Origin: Zanthoxylum bungeanum
Taxonomy: Eukaryota > Streptophyta > Magnoliopsida > Sapindales > Rutaceae
DNA: 64,000 bases
Assembly: GCA_019454045.1 (NCBI GenBank)
Contig: SKCR01036121.1
Location: 48,514 to 112,513, forward strand
Reading direction: 5' to 3'
Position 1 is the stretch's first letter; each line of letters opens with the position of its first letter. Below are positions 9,289-20,139 of this stretch, in pieces. The translations under genes and the position numbers were made by a program. The notes beneath the pieces were generated by a model. The model saw only the letters and a list, made by a program, of their open reading frames with translations, had not been told where the DNA came from and made no database searches.

Positions 9289-11962
9289 TGTAGGCATTGC
9301 ATTTTTGCATACCAGCCCAATGATGAGCCTCGTATGGAGGCACTACTTTTTAGTTGCGGAAGTTGCGGAAAGCGGTCGTCGGAAGGGAAAGGTCAAGAGT
9401 CGACATTTTTATTGGATTTGGTTCGCTTGTTCAAGTTTCAGGTTCGCTCGTTCGGTCTCAGTTTTGAAATCATCCTTGGCCCAAAACCCTCGCAAGCAAC
9501 ATTTCCTTGGCCCAAACACCAAGCCCACCTAAACCAAAGCCCACGCCCAAACAAACAAAACCATAAACAATTGTCACCTTTAACCAAACACAAAACAACA
9601 AATCACAACCCATTTCTCACCCATCCACAATCAACCATTATTCCCTGCACCCTCCATACAAACACCCATGCATGCGCCAGCCAGCCCATCACCGAATCTC
9701 CTCCATTATCTTCTTAACATTCACGCCCCATCATCTCGATGATCGGGATCATCCTTGATGAGGTCACTGCCATGAAACCATGATAGAGGCAAGGACTTCA
9801 GGCACAAGGGAGGACCCACGCCATTTTCATCAGCCTTCACTTGCACCCAACTCAGCCCTTATCTTCTTCATCACTCTCGGCAGCCCCTGTAACCATTAAA
9901 CCTTCACGCTTCAACCCAGCCACTTAGCCGCCCTTCAACTCACAAGTAAGCCCTTCAACTCACGCATACGCCACTGCCTTCACCACCTCATGAACACAAC
10001 CCACAACGCCTTTTGAACTCCATCAGCCAACACACGCTGATTCACTGCCACAGCCAAAAGCCACCAGTGCATCTGCTGCCCACTGACCTGATCATCAGCC
10101 CCTGCTCCTTCACGCAAGCACCTGCTGCCCTTGCCCACTACACGCTGATTCCCTGCCACAGCCAAAAGCCACCAGTGCATCTGCTGCCCACTGACCTGAT
10201 CATCAGCCCCTGCTCCTTCACGCAAGCACCTGCTGCCCTTGCCCACTACACGTACGCAAGCCCTCCACCAATTCACGCATCAGCCCCAAGCCCCACGCAC
10301 ACAAAAGCCTGCCTACCCTCACGCTAATTGTCTTCATCTCACGCCTAAACTGACCTCAACACAGCCCCCTACAGCCTTCCTCTCACGCCACAAAACCCTG
10401 AAACAATACCCACTTGTCTTCATCACTCTCGGCCTCTCCTCACATCACGATCAGACCATGAGCAAACAAACCCTAACTAGCTAAACTCATGCGCAGACAA
10501 GCCCATGAAACCAGCCCCCTCTCACGCACCAAATAGCCACTGCAACCAGCCCCTCAACCAGCCTATGAACGCGCAGTAAACAGCCCTGAAATAAGCTTCA
10601 AAGTCACGCCAAACTGCCCACCTTCAACCTTCACAAGCAATAAATAGCAGCCCTCACCGACCAAGAAAATGAAACCCTAGTACCTTCGCATACTGCCCTT
10701 AACGTCCCTATGACTACATAAACCCTAAGACACCACCATCACTGCATGTACACACACCATCAATAAAACCGTGAACTAACCCTTCATTGCCGAGCACCCT
10801 TAACAACCCTAGAACCCATCAAGCATCACCCTCACGTCCCTAACCACTGCCAAGCCGAGCTCACCACAATCTCAGCCCATCACGCCTAGCACTGACCAAA
10901 ACCATTTAGAACGCACAGCACCCCTCACTGCCGAGCACCTCATGCACGCCACTGCTGAGCATACCACACCCCTCGCACCTTGCCTTCACGCATCCTCATT
11001 GCCCATTAAGCCTCCACAGCCGAAAACATAACTTGAGAATCCCACTATCATTGCCGTAAACCATCCTCTATAACCCCTCTCCATATTCACATGCAAACAG
11101 CTCTTAAATCCACGTGAATTAACCCTAAAACTGATCCAAAAATTACCCAAGAGAGAGAATAAAAATTGGATTTAGAAACAGAGAGAATTTGAGCAAAATA
11201 GTGAAAACGGCGAGTTAAAACAGTGAGAAAAACAGAGAAAACGGCGAGCGGAAACCCGAGAAAACAATGAGAACAGTGAAAACGGATAAAACAGTAGAAA
11301 CAGCGGACCCGTGAAAACAGTAGAAACAGCGGACCAGTGAAAACAGCAAAACGATATCCCTTCCGGCACCGTGGAACGCACTCCCGGAAAGTGACTTAAA
11401 AGGTAAGACCTGAGGGCACCCTTTTATCTTATTTCCGTTATTTATTTTCTAAGCATGATGTAGTCGTTTAAGTTTATTATTGCTTTATGCATGATTATGA
11501 TGTTTAATATGTTATAGTTTTATGCATGACTAGTTGGTTGTGCTTGAGCATGATTTAATTGTCTAGTATGATATTTATTTTCCTATGCATGATTAGGTTG
11601 TTAGTATGATGTTTAATGCATGATTAGTTGATTGTTTCTAAGCATGATGTAGTCGTTTAGTATGATATTTATTTTTTTATGCATGATTAGGTTGTTTAGT
11701 ATGATGTTGTTTTATGCCTGGTTAATAGGTTGTTCTTAAGCATGTTGTGTAGACTTGGTTAATATTGCACAAATCCATTTATTACAAATGACATAAGTAA
11801 GGGACCATTCTGAACCCAACGGTTTGAGGTCTTCCCTTGCGAGGGGTGAGTGCGGCCTTAAATCTTTGTCCCGGTTCACACCGGGTGGCGACTCCATGTT
11901 ATTTCGAATTCCCGACCGGGCCGCGAGCCCGGAACAGCGTCGTCCAGTTTCTGTTGTCTACA
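9289..11962 (+). repeat. 3' LTR of the LOG-bearing retroelement
   Basis: 2,674 bp, near-identical to 818-3,502, with the same internal 108-bp duplication (starting at 10,033 and 10,141). Differences seen by eye include an 8-bp deletion near 9,751 and a 4-bp deletion near 10,768. It ends CTACA at 11,962 and is followed by GGTGT. Confidence 0.92.
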
Positions 11963-11967
11963 GGTGT
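11963..11967. repeat. Target-site duplication GGTGT, right copy
   Basis: Exact match to 813-817. Confidence 0.92.
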
Positions 11968-12462
11968 AAAAAGAAATATCTTCCCTTGATCGAAACTTGT
12001 GGTTTTTTTTTAGTCTCTTTTCGATTAATTTCAAAAGTTGTTCCAAGATTAATTCCAAGAAAGCTTATTTATTGGATCTTTAATTTAAGACTTTAACATC
12101 CAAGAAAAGAAAAGGAGATTCTTTGTTCTCAAGTGGGAGCAATTTATTCGTAGAGGAGAACTTGTGTATCATCTAGAGGTGTAATGCTTGGTGCACTAAG
12201 ACAAAGAAAAATTCAAGAAGAAATTTAAGAAAGGCTCAAGAAAAGAATAAAACATTCATGTATACTTTATTAGTGTTACATATTATTTATGTTGATAAAT
12301 AAAATTTATTTGCATGCATGTTTAAAATTAATAGTGATTAATTTTATTATTATATTTGTTTACATCAACAACGACATAACCACGATCCTTAAAGTGGTTT
12401 TGATAGAAAATTTTAAATCTCAGTCACATGAATGCTTCTGCGCTAACCCAAAAATCGTATAG
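11968..12462 (+). mobile_element. Right part of the interrupted copia LTR
   Basis: AT-rich continuation of the LTR started at 1-812. The exact LTR end is unclear; a terminal CCCA at 12,450 lies 12 bases before the primer site. No gene. Confidence 0.5.
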
Positions 12463-12474
12463 TGGTATCAATAG
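12463..12474 (+). other. Degenerate tRNA-Met primer site of the left copia element
   Basis: TGGTATCAATAG matches the copia-type initiator tRNA-Met site TGGTATCAGAGC in its first eight bases, and sits between the LTR remnant and the gag region. Confidence 0.55.
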
Positions 12475-14110
12475 ATTTGAGGTTATGTCGTTGTGATGAA
12501 AATAAATTAAAGTGTGTATTTCGGATCCTATTGAGAGATGTTTGGTTAGGCTATTACTTTATGTTGATAAAATTTTATTTTGTCTCAATATATTTATGGA
12601 GACACTAGACATATGAACTAACGACTCTGCAGAATTTCAACTAAATCGGAATTCGAAAAGGTCATCTTCTGCTTGAAATAATCTCACAAACAGAACTTGA
12701 AAATTTAGGTTTGGTGCGCCCATTACTTGTCAAGCGTGCGCAAGAGTTGTGCGCATAGCAAGCGTGTAGCACGATGGCTGAGCTCATCACGCACGCATTT
12801 TTCCCCTCCACTGGTGTCTTCTGCCACATGGACCAATTCATAAAATTTTAAAGTTTTGGGGCTCTATTGTAAATACCTAAAAATTTAGGGGTAAAATTTT
12901 AATTTTTGAAATTATAAATATTTTATAAAATTTCCATAATTAAAAATTTGAGTAAAATTAGAATTATTTTTCCAATAAAAGTTATTTTTGGAAAGAATCC
13001 TAATCAGATCAAGTCGTTGCTAGTTTATTGAACTTAAACTTCCTTTGAGGAAGTTAAATCCAAAATAGAATTTCAATTGGATTAAAACTCAATCCACACA
13101 AGAATCCTAATATAATTGTGATTAAATCTCTTAATAATTTAATATGATTAAAAAATTAATTGATTAATAATCAAAGAGTAATCTTTTAAAAATTTCAAGA
13201 TTAGTATAGAATTATACAAGCCCTGAAAGCCTAAGACATTCTCGAACAAAAAAAGGTACTAAAGAAAATATTGTCACCAAGGCGATAAGAGTCTAAGAAG
13301 GTAAGGACTTAAGTGGTCACGTAGGACTCCCCTCATCTTCTGGGAGTTTTTCTCTAGTCATCGAATTATGAAGGATTGTATTAATCAAAATAGAACAGCT
13401 TTATTAAATGTTAATACAAGATTAAGATCCACTCTTTTATAGCCAAACATAAAGGTTATATAGTAAATACGCTTGTGCACGATGAAAGTATACGATACAA
13501 AACATCAAGATGCACTAAAATAAAAGACCTAAAATATATAGAGATATGAATAATTAATTAATCTCAAAGATGAAAATATTAAGCCTTAACCTTCCAACAC
13601 GATCAAGTAACCCACTAAATATAAGTTGGCAAATCCCAAAACCTATTAGGTGAGGGACCTTCATATGTTTAAGTACTATTTGACTTGTTAGTCTATGTAG
13701 CCTATTGATTGTGAACCCAAAACCCATTAGGTGAGGGTCAATCACATGTGTTACGTGACGAAATGTGTTGGGCCTATCTTAATTAGTAAAGATGTCAAAA
13801 CCCATTAGGTGGGATATTGTTTGCTAGAGGTGGAAAGGTTGAGTCTTGTATAGAGATACAAAATAAAAGAAGTTTTAGCTCATTGAAGATGAAGTGTCAA
13901 AACCCATTAGGTGAGGCATGACATTACTAGTGAGAAGTCGACATCCCACTAAAAATATATCCAATAATATTATCGTCTACCATATAAGGGAGTGTGGAAT
14001 TCGAACAAAATTAGTGGGAGCAACATTGTATAAAAGACCTTAAACTTTGATAAAAACTTATTACAAAATAACTAACAAACTATTATTTTCAACAGAGTAA
14101 GTGATACAAA
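12475..14110 (+). other. 5' leader of the left copia element, with four spaced CCCATTAGGTGAGG motifs
   Basis: No coding sequence. CAAAACCCATTAGGTGAGGG-like words occur four times, near 13,636, 13,717, 13,796 and 13,897, spaced about 80-100 bp. Flanking bases differ but remain roughly complementary across each motif (for example GTGTC/GGCAT in the last copy). The leader ends shortly before the gag ATG at 14,111. Confidence 0.55.
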
Positions 14111-14174
14111 ATGATTCCATTATCTATAGTACTTGACAAAGATAAACTCATTAGCCCAAATTTTATGAAGTGGC

Positions 14175-16061
14175 TGATGAAAACCTGCCTAGAGCAAAGC
14201 CAGACAAACCCATAAGAGATTATTATCCACACAACTCTTGTGAACCCCACTGGAACAAAGCCTGTGAAACCCACAAAAGATTGTTATGAGCGTCCAGGAA
14301 AGCATAACGAGGTTTGAAGATTAGAAACCCATGATGAACAAAGCCTCACGAACCCCTAATTGCTTGAAACGCCACAAAAGACAGCAACCCCTTTGATAAG
14401 TTTTTGAAGAGAATCCACCATTCCATTGTTAGCCATCACGACCTCACCACCAATGTGACTGACGGCAATATTAATTTTTTTTTGTTAAAACATTCATCCA
14501 TTTTATTAATGAAAAGCTTGTTTAAATAATACAATGGAAACCCTAATTGTAATATGTTAAAAAAACCAGAAATAACCCTAGGTAATAATCTTTATTACAA
14601 ATAAAATCTTAGGCCTCTAACATTTGGCCCACTATAGAATAAACACCAATATTAAAACCTAGGGTCTCTAACAGTCGGCCCACTCTAAAATAAGCATTAA
14701 CATTAACCCCCTCTAGGAGGCATTCGCTTGTATATTTTCGACCCCTTTATTGCCAAATAACTTGAATGGATTATTAGGCTTCATCCTTGGATGCTTGGAT
14801 CCATACTTAGAGGCTTATTTTCTTGATGCTCCTTGTATCATATCATTCTCCTCTTCTTTAAGAAGATTCATCCTCGAATCTTTAAGGTAAATCTATAATG
14901 CCCAAACACTTTATCTCTAACCAAATCTGATTTGTCTTTCTGTTTTTTTTTTGTGGGCCATGATTTGTGTTTTTTTCCAAAGCCCTCTTTTTTTTTCTTC
15001 ATTTTTTTTGAAATTTTTGAATCCAACACATGCAGGATGACAAAAGAAAAAGAAAGAAAAGAAAAAATTACAGAAACAAACAAGACTCAAAGAAAAGAAG
15101 AAAAAGTTAACAGGAACATGACTCAAAGAAAAGAAAAAAATTAACAGAAACAGGACTCAAAGAAAAGAAAAATTAAGAGAAACGGGACTCAAAAAAAATA
15201 AAAGAACAAATTTAACAGAAACATGACTCAAAGAAAAGAAAAAAAAAAAAAATTAACAGAAACATGACTCAAAGAAAAGAAAAAAATTAACAAAAACATG
15301 ACTCAAAGAAAAGAAAGAAAGGAAAAAAAAAATTAAATGACACAAACTATAAGATATAACCTGCTCTGCAACCAAAGCTCTGAATACCAACTGATGAAAA
15401 CCTGCCTGGAGCAAAGCCTGACAAACCCACAAGAGATTATTATCCACGCAACTCCTGTGAACCCCGCAGGAACAAAGCCTGTGAAACCCACAAAAGATTG
15501 TTATGAGCGCCCAGGAAATCATAACGAGGTTTGAAGATTAGAAACCCGTGAAGAACAAAGCCTCATGAACCCCTAATTGCTTGAAACGCCACAAAGGACA
15601 AGAACCCCTTTGATAAGTTTTTGAATAGAATCCACCCTTTCATGGTTAGCCATCCCGGCCTCACCACCAATGTGTCTGACGGCAATCTTAATTTTTTTTG
15701 TTAAAACATTCATCCATTTTATTAATGAAAAGCTTGTTTAAATAGTACAATGGAAACCCTAATTGTAATATGTTAAAAAAACCATAAATAACCCTAGGTA
15801 ATAATCTCTATTACAAATAAAATCTTGGGCCCCTAACATTTGGCCCACTATAGAATAAACACCAATATTAAAACCTAGGGTCCTTAAAAGTCGGCCCACT
15901 CTAAAATAAACATTAACATTAACCCCCTCTTGGAGGCCTTTGCTTGTATAGTTTCGACCCTTTTATTGCCAAATAACATGAATGGATTATTAGGCTTCAT
16001 CCTTGGATGCTTGGATCCATATTTCGAGGCTTATTTTCTTGATGCTCATTGTATCATATCA
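14175..16061 (-). mobile_element. Small non-autonomous LTR retroelement (TRIM/LARD-like) nested in gag
   Basis: Two direct repeats, 14,175-14,845 (671 bp) and 15,392-16,061 (670 bp), start TGATGAAAACC and end TATCATATCA. They are flanked by GTGGC at 14,170-14,174 and 16,062-16,066. Orientation is minus: a tRNA-Met-like primer site in reverse complement (GCTCTGAATACCA, 15,377-15,389) adjoins the right LTR, and a polypurine tract (AAAGAAGAGGAGAA on the minus strand, 14,846-14,859) adjoins the left. The internal 546 bp is mostly tandem ACTCAAAGAAAAGAAAAA-type sequence with no gene. LTRs are longer than in classic TRIMs. The insertion sits exactly in a gag codon context. Confidence 0.9.
14846..15391 (-). 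repeat. Internal region of the small retroelement: A-rich tandem repeat
   Basis: From about 15,080 to 15,330 a unit of about 30-45 bp (ACATGACTCAAAGAAAAGAAAAAAATTAACAG type) repeats six to seven times. Frames found here are low-complexity Lys/Phe-rich artefacts. Confidence 0.75.
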
Positions 16062-16751
16062 GTGGCGTCGTAAGCTCAAGATTGTCTTGGATTACAAACG
16101 TCTCTATTATATTTTCGATATGATAAACCTTGATCCTATTGATGATATAACCTCTGCTGAAAAGATTGCTGCTTATCACAAATGGCAAAAATATGAGCTC
16201 ATGTAAGAAGCTACATCAAAGCCTCTCTAAGCTCAGCTTTGCAAGAGCAATATGAAAGGTTTGACTCATCAGTGGACATCATGGAACACCTACAACAGTT
16301 TTATGTGAAAGTAGTGAAACTGATAAATACAATGTTACTAGCAAGTTATTCAGGATGGAAATGAAGGAAGAGACTTCTATCTCTGATCATGTGCTTCAAA
16401 TGATCAATTTTATTGACCAAACATATACATTTGATATAGGACTAAAATTTAAAGTTAAGGTGGATTTGATCCAACAATCCCTTACTACCGCATTCAAAGG
16501 CTTCATTTGCAATTTCAACATGAACAAGTTGATTATATCAACTAGGTCACTTAATGAGCTTCAAGACTCGTTAAAGGCCTATGAAAAGACCGAAAATCTC
16601 TTAAAGGTTGACGGAAATGAGAAATGGGATGTTCTTGCTGTGAATGGTTCTAATAAGAGAAAAAAGGGGCAAAAAACAAGTTTCCAAGAAAAATAAGCCC
16701 ACTTGAGGCATATCAAAGAAAGGAAAAGAAAAAAAAAAGGCTCAAGATGAG

Positions 16752-19700
16752 TGTTTCTACTAAAAGAAGAAAGGACATTGGAAGAGGAACTGTCCTCAAT
16801 ATCTTACAAGCTAGAAAAAGCCAAAAGAATGTACATCCTCATTCTTAGTTATTGAAATGGATATTGGTATAAGTTTCATATCTCATTCATGGATCTTAAA
16901 TTCTACTGCTACCTCACATATTTATATGTCATCGTAAATTCTAAGGAGTAAAAGTTTGCTCAAGGAAGGCGAAGTGGTCTTCAAAATTGGAAATGAAGAG
17001 CTTGACTCTGCAACCGCTTTAGGGACGTGTCATTTTCCTATGCCATCAATAATGAGTTTTCTAGGTCCAACCAAGATCTAATTAAGCATATAAACGTGTG
17101 AATACATCAAAGTAAAGTTGCGGAAATACTCACTTTGATCGGCTTTTGCGATGTGAAGACAACAAAAATTTTTGCTCCATGGATGAAGCTCTCGGCCATG
17201 CCCCTTTTGTGATCCTTGTGTTTCGGTCAACCCCTCTTTGTGTGCTCCAAGCTCCAAGCTTTATGTCTGGATTCCATGCTCATGAATGGGTTTCCCTATC
17301 ACCTTTGTAAGACCCCTTTGAGTGCTAGATCTTGAGATTTGTAAGACCCCTTTGAGTGCTAGATCTTGAGATTTTGCAACAAAATCATGAAGAAAATGAG
17401 CCCTAGGCTCACGGTTTTGGGAGAGAAAGTGAGGCCAATTTTCGGTCAAGGAGAGGAATGAGAGAGAGAGAGAGTTGTTTTTTGGTTTCTAAAACCTAAT
17501 ACCAAAATCCTAATACCAAAAAAATGTTACCAAAAATTGATAAAACTTTTCCAAAAAGCAAAATCAATTTTGGAGGCAAAATGGCATTTATTGCCCACAA
17601 CCACCAACATCATGAATAGTGACTGGTTTTCAATCACCAAAATGTGACTTGACATCCATCACTAAAGTGACAGATGATGTGACGCGTGATGTGACTTATG
17701 GGCCGCACTTAAATTCAAAATGCAAGTGGGCCCGCAAACACTCCCGGGCTCGGGTTCGCTAATTCCGAATTAACAAATTTTCCATTGCGACGTAATTAAA
17801 TCAAATTTAATTAAATAATTATGCATAGCAAAATTACTATTCACATCGCTAGCGAATTAATTCTAAATTAACTCGTTCGCCTGAATTAAAATCTAATTTT
17901 AATTCCACGTCGAAATCTAATTTCGTTTAATATATCGAATATATTATTTTATCGATTAATTCCAAATTAATCGTTTTCTCTCTCTTAGTATGAATTTTAT
18001 CCCAGATAAAATTCTCTGTAATTAATCCTAGATTAATTTTCTCTCTCTACTTATTAATCCCAGATTAATAATGTGCGAGTCATACGTCATCGGTGAATCT
18101 TCGGGAAGCGACCCATGAGATCCCTGGATATGTTGGCAGTAAATCCGGTCGTCGGACTATCCGAACACGTACGTACCTAGTACTATGTTTTTACCGATTT
18201 ACAAGACATGGTTGGCTTCTAGCAAAGCACCGTGCCTACCCAATTCTCCAGAAATATTCTTAAAGGAATATGTAATCTATATCAGGTATAGTATACGTAG
18301 TATTGCGTATTGCGATCCAGTATCGGATGTCACGTGCTAGGCCTGAGGCTGGAATTGTGTCTGCCCCATACGAAGCACATATTGGATCTCTGGTAACTAG
18401 TCTCTATAATCGGATAAACATGACCTAGTCATATTATCCCGATAGCTGCAGCATATAAGAGCACCAGTTCTGTATCCTACGTGACCATCATCTCCATATG
18501 ACTGGAGTGATACTTCCATCTTGACATCACACCCAATACACTACGATTCTCAATATACCCAGAAGAGGCGTACACAGAACCTGTTAAAGCCCTGGAAGAC
18601 CAAAACCAAAGTATATTGATTGTCGCAAATATTAGCGATGTAAGTCTCAGGTTAAGACCAAATACATCTACCCTGATTCGGACTTCCATATACACATAGT
18701 CATACTACCAATGGAATTCCGAGGGGTTTATCCAGAGCGAAGCTGTTTCCGTACCATCGGTAAACACAACCTCCTATTACACTTGCATGAGTATCCAATA
18801 CCCAAATATATGAGAACTATGCTGTTATGCTCCCATAACACGCACAAGTGAAATACTTGTCTATTCTGCATTATCGATGTCCAATCTCGATAATACTACG
18901 ACTATGGATGTTTTAATGATTAAACCTACATGGATTGATATTGTCTCATATCTTATCAATCCGGAACTAATCATATGGACTTTTATCATTTCTTGGTAAT
19001 CCAATTACAAATGATAAAAGAGCAATTTCTTTTGTCACATAGTTAATTTGTACAACAACACCATGTTCTGTACAAATAGTGATGCTATGGGTCATAATTG
19101 TCCAACAATCAAGACATTTAATTTTATTAGATAAAGTTTTATATTTTCCTAGTGTAATAAGGAACATTATTTCCATTCCAATTTTAACGAAATGTAATTA
19201 TGAATTTCATTTTATCAATGGGAAATGTAATATTTATTATTTAAATAAATTTATTGGCATTACATTAAATATAAATGGATTATATGTCTTGCAAATGGAT
19301 GACAATCATAACAATGAATTAAACATGGTAACAATAAAGAGACCAATAGATAATCCCAATTTAAGATTTATTTGGCACTTAAGATTGTGTCATATTGGAG
19401 ACAAAGGATTTCACCATTGGAAAAGGAAGGCTTACTTCCTTCATTAGGTTTAGAATCTTATCCAACTTACAAATCAGGTCTCAAAGGAAATATGACCAAG
19501 TCACATTCTGTAGGACAAAATGAAAGAACCAAAGAAACCTTGGAACTTATACATACTGATGTATGTGGCCCACTTAGTATAGTGGCCAAAGGTGGTTTTC
19601 AATACTTAGTTAATTCACTTATGATTATTTAAGATTTGGGTATTTGAACCTAATGAAACAGAAGTCAGATATTTTTGAAAAGTTCAAAGAGTATAAGAAT

Positions 19701-19753
19701 TAAGAAGAAAACCAATTGGGAAAAAGTATCAAAAATCTGCGATCTGATCGTAG
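16752..19753 (+). pseudogene. Copia protease-integrase pseudogene, split by a solo LTR
   Basis: After the broken zinc knuckle, decayed protease-region coding runs to 17,049, is interrupted by a solo LTR, and resumes in the same frame at 19,113. From 19,113 to about 19,440 it matches the copia GAG-pre-integrase domain, including the paired-His WHLRLCHIG segment. The CX2C half of the HHCC finger is lost. The integrase core follows with the first catalytic Asp in HTDVCGP (about 19,550-19,570), and ends abruptly after an RSDRG motif at about 19,753. Several stops and frameshifts. Reverse transcriptase and RNase H are absent, cut off at 19,753 by the coiled-coil remnant. Confidence 0.82.
17050..19107 (-). 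mobile_element. Solo LTR of a copia family, inserted in the protease-integrase pseudogene
   Basis: 2,058 bp ending CCAACA on the plus strand (the LTR start TGTTGG on the minus strand). It is flanked by ATCAA at 17,045-17,049 and 19,108-19,112. Removing it restores an uninterrupted frame across the junction, which confirms the boundaries. It belongs to the same family as the LTRs at 32,243-33,914 and 38,126-39,916: shared words include AAGCGACC, TGTCTGCCCC.TACGAAGCA and ACCCAATACACTACGATTCTC. It contains TAATCCCAGATTAAT palindromes near 18,020-18,075. Frames within it are chance. Confidence 0.9.
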
Positions 19754-20139
19754 AGGGTGGACGTGCTTTCAAGCATCATGCTGATGGTGGTCAGGCTCAA
19801 AGGCTCCATAGTAAGTTGACTGAGAGGAAGTAGGAGCTGTTTAAGAATGTGGAAAAGGTCAAAGGCGAAATTGAAGTTTTTCATCAACCCCTCCAAACAG
19901 CTAGAAATGAGAGGGACGAAGTCCAAGCTGAGGCTACCTCCAAGGCTTTTGAACTCAAACTGTAGCAGGCAAAGACAGTCATCACTGATGGGGAGGTTGA
20001 CGAAAAGAAGATGGAGTTGGAGAAAGGTGGGGATGAGCTGGCTAAGATAAATGATGAATTGACTAAGACCCAGGCTGAACTAAATGATCTGCAGGACAAC
20101 CTTGAAGACCGTATTGAAGATGATAAGGCTGATACCCAG

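Larger units (their letters stand above)
818..11962 (+). mobile_element. Complete non-autonomous LTR retroelement carrying a LOG gene (Tat/Ogre-like Ty3/gypsy type)
   Basis: Two near-identical direct repeats of about 2.68 kb (818-3,502 and 9,289-11,962) begin TGTAGG and end CTACA. They are flanked by the exact 5-bp duplication GGTGT (813-817, 11,963-11,967). Next to the left LTR is a primer site matching a tRNA-Arg 3' end, and next to the right LTR a purine-rich tract. The internal 5.8 kb has no recognisable protease, reverse transcriptase or integrase. It holds an intact LOG gene plus several tandem arrays. Very long LTRs, a tRNA-Arg primer and 3' tandem repeats are known features of Tat/Ogre gypsy elements, so that lineage is inferred. 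By eye the LTRs differ at about 17 substitutions and 7 small indels, so the insertion is young. Confidence 0.93.
14111..16696 (+). pseudogene. Copia gag pseudogene, split by a small retroelement
   Basis: Copia gag-type coding begins at ATG 14,111 and is broken at 14,174 by the nested element. It resumes in frame at 16,067 with a Trp/Arg/Leu-rich segment and an HKWQ segment typical of the copia gag N-terminal region. A stop at about 16,204 and frameshifts follow. The frame reopens from 16,355 to 16,696 for 113 codons (helical gag core and a C-terminal basic region). Immediately downstream, 16,752-16,793 spells a CX2CX4HX4C zinc knuckle whose second Cys codon is now TAA. It is a dead gene. Capsid and nucleocapsid roles are known for the family. 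Confidence 0.8.

Noticed and set aside
14868..15144. Phe/Lys-rich frames in the small retroelement
   Set aside because: A-rich tandem repeat translated in three frames; no conserved motif.
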